DNA from: Patella vulgata
Taxonomy: Eukaryota; Mollusca; Gastropoda; Patellidae
Assembly: GCF_932274485.2 (NCBI RefSeq)
Contig: NC_065887.2
Coordinates: 38,459,201 to 38,523,200 of the forward strand
Direction of reading: 5' to 3'
Length of the DNA stretch: 64,000 nucleotides
The translations under genes and the position numbers were made by a program. Shown piece after piece: positions 59,001 to 64,000 of the stretch. Position 1 is the stretch's first letter. The number at the start of each line of letters is the position of its first letter. The notes below the pieces were generated by a model that saw only the letters and a program-made list of their open reading frames with translations, had not been told where the DNA came from and ran no database searches.

Positions 59001-59774
59001 TACAGAACGGCCTGCCAAGGGCAGGTGTCTAGTCGTTCGGATCGGATTCAAAACTGAGGTCCCGTGTACAACTTGGCAGTTGGAATCCGATATAAGAGTC
59101 CGTAGTGCCGCTCTCCGGACAAACTTTCCCTCATAGCAAACTGTATGACGTATGCACGTCTTCATTAACCCAGTATGAGCAGAACAGTTAAACCCCATTT
59201 CATTTCATACATTTCTGGTTAGAGAACGTAGAAAGTTACGTCATCAAACATGGCGCGGTGACGTTCTCGGGACTTTTTGATAGGTTTCGGGGTCCCCAAT
59301 GTACCGTGGGCGTCATATATATAAAATCATTTCTATTAATCAAACACATCGTGTGTAGTGTATATTTATTTTATATAATCAAGGCCACCAAGTGAACTAT
59401 AACTGTCTAATTATTCCACGTTTTTGTCTTGTAACATCGAATGCATCTGACAGCTTACCTTTGTTTGGGGGTAAAATTGATTTCACCTTGGTGAGTGCAG
59501 ACTTGATATCATCTTCAGACGTAACATCTAATTGGAGTGTCTGAAGAAGTTCGGACGAAGTCTTCTTCAATTCAGCTGCAGCATCTTGTTTCAGACAGGC
59601 AGCAATAACATGAAATCCTAAACCATCTAATCTTTTCGCCAAGAGCTTTCCAAATCCTGTATCACATCCAGTAACTAAGACGTACTTTTCGCTATAATTC
59701 TCGACCTTTAACCTCTCTAAGAACCATTTTAAGGTCCAATAACCTATTAGTATTGTCATGATACATAGCCACAT
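41068..59774 (-). CDS. SDR-3, short-chain dehydrogenase/reductase with a ~16-kb intron 2
   Basis: Exons on the minus strand: 59774-59459 (316 bp), 58452-58194 (259), 42150-41987 (164) and 41288-41068 (221). Intron phases are 1, 2, 1, as in SDR-2. They sum to 960 nt, 319 aa plus stop, fully open. The protein keeps the N-terminal helix (MWLCIMTILIGYW), TGCDTGFG, NNAG, the catalytic Ser in VVNTAS, YCITK, EPGCFKTN and a C-terminus ending QPAGMK. It differs from SDR-2 most in exon 4. Exons 2 and 3 are 16 kb apart, and the gap holds a pearl element, transposase relics and SINEs. The perfect frame and phase match favour one gene, but the halves could belong to two broken paralogues. The exon 1 donor GTAAGC and exon 3 donor GTAAGC are good. 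Confidence 0.75.
42593..43624 (+). mobile_element. Pearl-type element with exact 150-bp tandem repeats
   Basis: Head 'ataggttgccaggcaacg', then ATACGCCCACAGCAGC as in the 5.1-kb element. It has about four and a half units of 150 bp with 'cggatattaac' at 43051, 43201, 43351 and 43501. Next comes a (ACGG)n stretch at about 43550-43580, then 'atatacgaccacatttaaat' and 'gtgggcgtataaaaa'. The period differs from 5056-6884 by only a few bases, but the unit sequence has diverged. Confidence 0.8.
43640..44100. mobile_element. Fragment related to the 55.6-57.0 kb element, with ACACAAGT repeats
   Basis: 'cagtagttcggcaaggca'-like words, 'acaacctttgcctacctcaa', 'tcagctgctgtatgttaaa' and 'catcagaaaataaaatact' match 55735-55960 in order. 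It is followed by clustered ACACAAGT/ACTTGTGT words (43928-44070), some of them palindromic. Confidence 0.65.
44590..45860. other. No recognised feature
   Basis: AT-rich sequence inside SDR-3 intron 2. I see no exon or element with defined ends. Confidence 0.45.
45862..46692 (+). pseudogene. Mutator-like (MULE) transposase relic in three exon-like pieces
   Basis: Piece 1 is 45862-46048 (acceptor TTACAG, donor GTAAGT) and reads AKHEAKGNVFTKACSSIAER..., then RLRPKDPTDVSSS after one frame change near 45989. Piece 2 is 46173-46448 (acceptor TTTTAG, donor GTAAAT) and reads LDEDFIDH..., then WYMDATFQVVNKPWSQLFSI and LPLVFCVMSGKSQDDYYT, the MULE-domain start with the first catalytic Asp (YMDATF). 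Piece 3 is 46557-46692 (acceptor GTTTCAG, donor GTAAGA), with FHRGHVWCHVNATTTARLID and LPYSRPG, like the later FHxxQAVWRxV...LPYLP part. The central part with the second Asp is absent between pieces 2 and 3. Similar intron-bearing MULE genes, often with FLYWCH fingers, are common in molluscs; no finger was found. Confidence 0.65.
46800..49180. other. No recognised gene
   Basis: AT-rich intronic sequence. The only recurrent word is the 'taacgtccgctaccaccgaa' motif near 48294. Confidence 0.45.
48290..48325 (-). repeat. Conserved 30-40-bp motif 'CCACCGAAGTGATAT'
   Basis: On the minus strand: 'gatatcacttcggtgg', then 'agcggacgttaaataaagct'. Close matches occur at about 12887-12918, 32732-32764 and 44567-44594 on the plus strand. 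It probably is the conserved 3' core of a dispersed element family. Confidence 0.55.
49241..49375. repeat. ~22-bp minisatellite built on AGTCCCAAACGTCGT
   Basis: Six units of 'gagtcccaaacg(t/a)cgt' with 'atacc' linkers. The core contains GACGT/ACGTC, so units are partly self-complementary. Confidence 0.85.
49435..50645 (-). mobile_element. SINE-B split by a TIR element
   Basis: The SINE-B 3' part (49435-49490, 'tttatttgaatgatttgctt' and 'gcgcgta') continues at about 50545 ('taggggtatttagcaaaggg' to 'gtcacattcaag'). The two halves join at the 'gcgtaggggt' word of intact copies, so the DNA between is a later insertion. Confidence 0.7.
49491..50545. mobile_element. ~1.05-kb TIR element inserted in SINE-B, carrying a pearl-type fragment
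   Basis: Left end GGAGTGTATTAGAAACAGTG; right end, reverse complemented, GGGTGTATTCGATACAGTG. The flanking target is TA. Inside, about 49740-50285, is a decayed pearl-type element in reverse orientation ('ggcccttgtttcactttgt' units, then 'gctgtgggcatatgtttcgt' and 'tgcctggcaacc'). A TA target fits Tc1/mariner-like MITEs, but no transposase is present. Confidence 0.6.
51076..51436 (-). mobile_element. SINE-A, longest copy
   Basis: About 360 bp. Minus-strand order: head with box A ATGGTGGCTAAGTGGGTAAG and box B GTGTTCGATCCC, 'gccgagaaagttcaccca', 'ttgtcagtgatgcaggac', 'ctagtcattcggatg', 'cccgtgtacacgttgg', 'ttgacagttggaattcg', 'catagcacactgtgtgg', 'gacgttaaaccccatttc' and (ATTTC)n. The best template for the family in this window. 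Confidence 0.9.
51440..51548 (-). mobile_element. Second tRNA-like SINE head next to SINE-A
   Basis: On the minus strand: 'catgtggcttagtgtgtaag', 'gcactggcttggtacccg' and 'gaggttgcgggttcgctcc'. This is box A/box B spacing as in a tRNA, but the sequence differs from the SINE-A head. It recurs at 52505-52618. Confidence 0.65.
52165..52497 (-). mobile_element. SINE-A copy in the second tandem unit
   Basis: Same body and head as 51076-51436, without the (GAAAT)n tail. It is joined at 52160 to a plus-orientation SINE-A head (52091-52160). Confidence 0.8.
52968..53282 (+). mobile_element. SINE-A, plus orientation, full length
   Basis: Head 'ggtgaccaagtgggttagac' with box-B-like 'gtcgcgggtttgcag', body 'gctgtctagtcgttcagatt', 'cccgtgtacacattggcgtg' and 'tggcacactgtatggcatat', then 'ccaaaccccatttcatttca'. 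Faces the minus-orientation copies and forms large inverted repeats with them. Confidence 0.8.
53290..54240. other. No recognised feature
   Basis: AT-rich intronic DNA without recognisable exons or element ends. Confidence 0.45.
54250..54500 (+). mobile_element. Chimeric SINE remnant (SINE-B head, SINE-A part)
   Basis: 'gggccgaatggttaacacac' and 'ggtctgtcattgagtcaga' are a SINE-B head. 'ctcggccaatgca...actgaaccacagtggc' is a reversed SINE-A head region. Confidence 0.5.
54969..54985. repeat. Poly-G run
   Basis: About 17 G in a row, then unique AT-rich sequence. Similar G or C runs at 20507-20518, 27289-27300, 60591-60601 and 61346-61359. Confidence 0.9.
55225..55425. repeat. 18-bp minisatellite 'ACACAAGTTTCAGAAATT'
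   Basis: Six or so units of 'caacacaagtttcagaaattt', plus isolated ACACAAG words on both sides. The same word clusters at 43928-44070, next to the related element there. Confidence 0.85.
55630..57030 (+). mobile_element. Tandem-repeat element, ~160-bp units, ACGG microsatellite end
   Basis: A unique head (55735-55960) is shared with 43650-43870. About seven units follow (55985-56960), each with 'aaattcctaaatagcaaaag', 'gcacaactactgtaat', 'gtttca(a/g)aaagatatctt' and 'ccatggaaacac'. The end is 'ggacggacggacggacc' and 'ttcgttcggcgcgggataat'. Layout is as in pearl-type elements, but the sequence is unrelated to the 5.1 and 42.6-kb elements. Confidence 0.7.
57050..57600 (+). pseudogene. mariner transposase, internally deleted
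   Basis: The N-terminal part reads VIKYMQLKGLTPAQIHADI-like text (57060-57120), then DPRPGRPSRK-like text with frame changes, then VMADRRLITRHIASVVGISH and NNELGMTRVSARWVLKLL (57200-57340), the second helix-turn-helix of mariner transposases. The C-terminal part (57430-57590) reads LPGRHFPSTDDVMSAVSDFF, then EEHSFQALQHGWQNHR. The whole catalytic centre between them, with the D,D34D residues, is missing. Several stops interrupt the rest. Confidence 0.75.
57640..57960 (-). mobile_element. Decayed SINE-A-like remnant
   Basis: 'actaacagtcaaggattctt', 'gcaaaccaacgtgtacacg', 'tctgaacgactaaaccctcc' and 'gttagcgagctagcgtg' occur in SINE-A order with inserts between them. Confidence 0.45.
58546..58813. 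mobile_element. hAT-type MITE, 268 bp
   Basis: Ends CAGTAGCGGATTA and TAATCCGCCACTG are inverted repeats with one mismatch. The flanking 8-bp direct repeats are CCGATATG and CCGATATA. Inside, 'gaggctgcagcctcaggccc' echoes 'gtctcaggccttggtggag' near the other end. It sits in SDR-3 intron 1. Confidence 0.8.
58948..59212 (+). mobile_element. SINE-A, 5' truncated
   Basis: 'gattttccggcgtggtttac', 'ctagtcgttcggatcgg', 'cccgtgtacaacttggcag', 'ttccctcatagcaaactgt' and 'ttaaaccccatttcatttca' in plus orientation. Confidence 0.8.
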
Positions 59775-59829
59775 TTCGAATATGCTTAAAATAAATAAAT
59801 TATGAAGGAAATTAGTTGACTCTTTTCCT

Positions 59830-61490
59830 TAAGGCCCGCTCCATCTCTCTTGTATTTACCTACTTGTTGACCCTATGCCAAACTAATCAGAGGATCCCAA
59901 ATTTTATAGAAATGTTGGCATTGGCATGTTTCAGTATCCAATATATCTAAAAAAAAATGTACTGTAAATTTTATTGAAATGTCAACAAATACAACTGCAC
60001 GAGAAAATTTATCCAATGAGTACCCCGATACCGTGGGTACTAGGCCAATAGCCTACTGTGCCTATTAGTAAATCCGACCATTAATAGGAAACTCTATAAT
60101 GTATTTTTAAAGGAGCTAAACCTATAACTCAATATTATCCATAATATTCGAAATTAAAAACACGGATTAGAATTTAATTTTGGTTCATTTCGATCAGTGT
60201 TGATTTGTTTGATGTTTTGATTCTTATAATTCTTATAAATGTAGGATTCAATATTGACCATTGCTTGATTTAGATACCTGTAAGAATGCTGAAACGTCAC
60301 ATTTAATAAACTTAGAATTAATAAATTAAAAAAATCATGTTATTATAAATGTTATACCTCTAGTACTAATTATTGTGTACACTACACTGCTTTTATACCC
60401 ATAGATGTCTACTTTAAGGTTCCAGGGGATATAGAACTATATGCCCTTTAAATAGTAAAATAAGTGAAATGTATTATTACAATAATTTTGGTGTCTAATT
60501 GTTTTTATAGTAAAATGAACGTGCTTTTCACTGATATGAAACAGCATATCTGGAATTTGGTATTAAGACACGTTTTTTTTACCTTGAATACCCCCCCCCC
60601 ACCCAACTTCAATCGTCCTGTAAGGTAAGTAAATATGAATGTGCCAGAAAATTATTTACATATTTGAAAAGAGCAATGAACGTTATCGGGCGACCATCCT
60701 GCTAGATTAGCGTATTAATGGTGTCAAGAAATAATTTACGTCACCAACATTATTAAGTATCCCCAGTAGTAACATACCTGTTTTTCTCTTTACGTCACAC
60801 TTCTAAGAGATGAAGTTCCAATCACAAGCAGACAAAATAGCCTAATATAAATCTAGTTGAGCACACAGGCTGGGATGAAATATGAAATAGACAGCAAGTG
60901 TAACTGGAGTACGATGGAATTTGTAGGCCAACATAAAGCCTTGACATTGGTAGCTGGCGCGGTACAAAAAGTTTAAAAATCGGCAGTGTGAAGTTGAATC
61001 GTTTTTCGTTATTCACCAATAAATATACAGTCTTTTATTTTAAAAAAAAAAACAAAAAAACAAACATCTCTGCCAAGCATCACTGGAGTTCTTAACACGC
61101 ACGTTCTTTCTGAAACGGTGAGCAACCAGCCGTGTCTCAATATACGAGCGTTGACCTGAAAAGTTGATGAGTAAGTAATCGTAACATTGATGTGCATACT
61201 TGTCAGATTTCACCTTGTGAATCTTCAGACGTAACATTTAATTGAAGTTACCGGTACTGTGTTATTTTGGACGGGTGCAATGACTTTTTGTGTAATAATT
61301 TTAAATAGCTACACCTAGATTCACCCAATTTGTGGGTGTGTGTGGAGGGGGGGGGGGGGCGGGGTACGAGTCATGGTTCGCTCAATGCAGAAAATAAGAA
61401 AATCGATGCCGTACTGAACTTTTTCCAAACCATATCCCATCCAGTATAAGAGGGTGGAATAAAAGTAGTGCGCTTGTCAGTGCGATATGA
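59830..61490. other. No recognised gene
   Basis: Upstream of SDR-3 exon 1 (any promoter of that gene would lie here, but no TATA box is convincing). Holds a poly-C run (60591-60601) and a poly-G run (61346-61359). Some bases near 61222-61247 ('cttcagacgtaacatttaat') match SDR exon 1 text, too short to call. Confidence 0.4.
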
Positions 61491-61499
61491 CATAGTGTA

Positions 61500-61633
61500 G
61501 TTACATTGTCTCAGTGTGTAACCCATCCTCGGTATCCCCAGTGCTACCGTTCCGTTCTACTTCCCTATCTACTGGGTCATTCACCGGTGAATAAAGGTAT
61601 ACAGAGGACGTTAAACTCCATTTCATTTCACCT
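61500..61633 (+). mobile_element. SINE tail fragment
   Basis: 'agaggacgttaaactccatt' followed by 'tcatttca' is the shared SINE-A/SINE-B 3' end. The sequence before it ('ccggtgaataaaggtataca') is not from either body, so it may be a third family. Confidence 0.45.
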
Positions 61634-62454
61634 CCTGCACTGAATTTAACGATTATTAGTCGCCGACAGCCTGATTTCGCAGCGAACACCATTCCGATAT
61701 TTCATGCAGACGTGTCGTCGACGATTGTATATTGTGCACAAGAATTCTCCTTTATGGCTATGCTTGTGGCACGTACAGCGGACAAAATGTACAGCGGACA
61801 AAATAATCTGGGGAGCTGCATTACTAGAGACCACTGACGAGAAATTGTTGATAACAAATATTTCTTACTGTTCGTGGATAAAATATAGTTTAGAAAAAAA
61901 ATGACTTCATCTGCATTATTATAACCATATAGGAAGCCGACATTCCCACAGAAAACAAGTTTGCTTCATTCCGTGAACCCGTGTTGAGATACCTGTTGTT
62001 CGCTTTACGTCACACTTCTTTAGTAATACGTAAGAAATGATGTCAAACACAAGCCGATGCGATATTTATAGATGAACAGATAAATACCCGTTTAACACCA
62101 TGCCGTATACTGCACGCCAAACTGGTCTTTTTCTATTCCTTTATAGAAGCTATATAGATACAAAGTGTCATATTTAGAGGATAGGGATTATTTATAGGCC
62201 AATCAAAAGGCTTATAACAGTTATTTATCTTACTCCCTGCGTATGGAGTTGATATTTATGTAGCACAAAAAACAATTTGGTTTGTATTAGTTTTCTTATT
62301 GAGAGCTGACTACCAAACCCCTTGTAATTTTAACAAATATATGCATGATATAAAATAAAATGTCTAATCCGTTAGAAAAGCACGCGAATAGTGATTATTG
62401 ATTTAAATTCATCTGGTATGCACTGTATTGTCGAAATAATGAGGGGTTTACCGT

Positions 62455-62572
62455 TTAACACACTGTAAAATCCCGAGAAACGTTCTCGGTCAACACCGCG
62501 ATTGATTCCCAAACCTCGGAGTTAGTGGGTCAGAGCCTTAATTGCTCACTATACCACCGTGGCACTCACTAT
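62455..62572 (-). mobile_element. SINE head fragment (tRNA-like)
   Basis: On the minus strand: 'gtgccacggtggtatagtga', then 'gggaatcaatcgcggtgttg' and 'accgagaacgtttctcggg'. It is the head and first part of a SINE-A-like element. Confidence 0.5.
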
Positions 62573-62749
62573 ATTGCCTACATACAAAATCAGTATCCCC
62601 CTTTATAGAGTGTAGAAAGGGAGGGTTGTTGCCCTGGGCGCAAAATTCAAAATAAAATTTTAAAAAATAAAGCAGTAATAATAAAGAAAAAGGTGCATAC
62701 GAAAATTGAATTCGGCAGAATGAGAATGTTAAAAATAGAATATGTGGCA

Positions 62750-63170
62750 GTTTTTTGGTTGCCATCACACTATCAAATGTGACTGGTCGATTGTTTCCCG
62801 AAGACAGGTTCCACTGAAGGCCAAGGCCCGGTCGGCAATGCGTGGCATATTATCCGGCAACATCAGTAGAACTGCACGCTACCAGCTTCCTGCTGTTGTG
62901 GGGACGTCCGTGGGGGTTCATCTGCACTGCTGAAAATGTTCGTCGTCGAGTACATTTCGTCGAATCGTCTATGTGCGGGTCATGCATACGGTACGTGTTT
63001 CCGAAACAACGTTGCACTTATCGAATGGCTAATCCTCTCACTTGATCTCTCAGCAATCGATAAATTTTGGATGTCGTCTCTGTCAGGGTCCGCAACTGCA
63101 AAATATCAAGACCCCACTAGCAGCTGTTCACGGGCTAATCCTAGCTGTTGTTGTGGTAAATTGTCATAAA
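62750..63170 (+). pseudogene. Highly decayed Tc1-like transposase remnant
   Basis: At about 63010-63100 the plus strand reads ALIEWLILSLDLSAIDKFW, which aligns with the Tc1 signature (D)WPxLSPDLNPIEHLWD, with Pro and Glu lost. Upstream, NVRRRVHFVE resembles the VYRRRGERYA part seen in the 7.3-kb transposase. Frame changes separate the pieces and no terminal repeats were found. Confidence 0.4.
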
Positions 63171-63488
63171 CTTGGTAATATAACAAAAATTATTATCCGC
63201 AACTATCTGAAGATTGGGCCTGTAAATTTACAATAGATAACACTATCAAGAAATTATTGTAGCTCACGTGTTGTTAAAGAAATATTATAAAATTATCCAC
63301 GGTAGGCTGAGACCGGGGTTGGTTGTAACAATATTTAGTTTTTACATATTTATGAACCGTTTTTGTTGGATAATTTTAACTGCAGTACTTAAAGTAGGAC
63401 TGTCAATATTGGCCTTTACAAATATATATCCAACTCACTCACATGTCCACTCATATCTGAGAGAGAAGGCAATAATCCAACCAATTTT

Positions 63489-63531
63489 GTTGTAACAACC
63501 TACCCCACTATTGGGGCAGGTTGTTACAGCG
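63489..63531. repeat. Perfect-stem palindrome TGTAACAACCTACCCC / GGGGCAGGTTGTTACA
   Basis: A 16-bp stem with one mismatch around a loop of about 6 bases. Related words (GGTTGGTTGTAACA at about 63316 and GGGGCTGATTGTAACA near 63535) flank it. Confidence 0.75.
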
Positions 63532-63782
63532 TCTGGGGCTGATTGTAACAAACGTAGAAGTGACACTGTTTCAGAAAAGGCAAATTTATTAAACATGAAA
63601 TTACAGAAATGAAAAATATGTCACACAACATTTTTACTTCAAATCATATCTGAGATCCGACTCCTGTGCCAAGTAATGTTTCTGTGAAAAACGCGTGAAT
63701 CAAGTAATTCATAAATGTAAATCCATGATAGGGGACAGAAAGGCCGACAAATCCATGACTATATTAAGTCAAAGGCAGAGTG

Positions 63783-64000
63783 TCAGTATACATGGTCAGA
63801 GTCATCAGGGTCACAATTCTGACACAGAAAAGGGTTTGCTTTTGGTGTGCAGTATTCGTCATGGGCTCATTTTTTACGGTCAATACGCTGTACCCATTCC
63901 TCTCCCGGCCTACTGTTGGAATATGGCTCGACGCACACCAAACAAAAATACTCTTCCTCTTCTGATGAATCAGTGTTACTATTTTTGCCTTTTTGGGTTA
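63783..64000 (-). pseudogene. C-terminal PHD-like zinc finger of a DDE (pogo/jerky-type) transposase, runs off the edge
   Basis: On the minus strand from about 63990 the text is NTDSSEEEEYFCLVCVEPYS, NSRPGEEWVQ, then KK-stop-AHDEYC, FLCQNCDPDD and a stop at 63783-63785. This is the C-x2-C ... C-x2-C ... WAH ... C ... C-x2-C finger after an acidic stretch that ends many animal pogo-type DDE transposase genes. The Trp before AH is a TGA stop, and two expected Cys of the finger are Arg (CGT), so the copy is dead. The catalytic part would lie beyond 64000. Confidence 0.6.

Noticed and set aside
61222-61250. SDR exon 1-like text upstream of SDR-3
   Set aside because: Only about 25 bases match ('cagacgtaacatttaattga'), with no motif or splice site; too short to call a fourth SDR.

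Overview
The window looks like nuclear DNA of a marine mollusc, probably a gastropod. It is AT-rich and intron-rich. It carries tRNA-derived SINEs, 'pearl'-type elements with internal tandem repeats and ACGG microsatellites, Tc1, mariner, hAT and Mutator-like relics, minisatellites, and a few multi-exon genes with consensus GT-AG introns. There are no operons, CRISPR arrays, convincing functional tRNA or rRNA genes, or recognisable virus-like or LTR elements. The species assignment is an inference from repeat types.

The main structure is a tandem segmental duplication. Copy 1 (about 9.0-21.3 kb) and copy 2 (about 21.3-40.35 kb) share the same order: a 38-bp minisatellite, a PAN/EGF-type secreted protein gene on the minus strand, a short anonymous block, and a four-exon short-chain dehydrogenase (SDR) gene on the minus strand. 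In copy 2 both genes look intact: the PAN-EGF gene (24001-27119, three exons, about 600 aa) and SDR-2 (33338-36046, 317 aa). In copy 1 the PAN-EGF gene is reduced to a scar near 11.1 kb and SDR-1 (13484-17541) is a pseudogene. SDR-3 (41068-59774, 319 aa) is more diverged and would have a 16-kb second intron full of repeats. Because the two copies are so alike, several transposon insertions can be matched to the empty site in the other copy.

Left flank (1-9 kb): possible exons of an unrecognised minus-strand gene (108-2240), a C-terminal lectin exon of a GalNAc-transferase-like protein (3323-3457), a LINE 3' fragment, a large pearl-type tandem-repeat element (5056-6884) and a Tc1 element with complete terminal repeats (7020-8365). 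Inverted copies of pieces from 11.5-13.3 kb also lie here.

Right part (40-64 kb): a second pearl element (42593-43624), a three-exon Mutator-like transposase relic (45862-46692), a nested insertion inside a SINE (49.4-50.6 kb), a SINE-rich 1-kb tandem duplication (51.1-53.3 kb), a third tandem-repeat element (55.6-57.0 kb), an internally deleted mariner transposase (57.05-57.6 kb), a hAT-type MITE (58546-58813), a weak Tc1 relic (62.75-63.17 kb) and, at the right edge, the PHD-like zinc-finger tail of a DDE-type transposase.

I found no convincing new multi-gene system. The most interesting items are the PAN-EGF gene with its unassigned 460-residue repeat-bearing C-terminal region, the SDR array with one dead, one intact and one giant-intron copy, and the SINE and hAT insertions that time the duplication.
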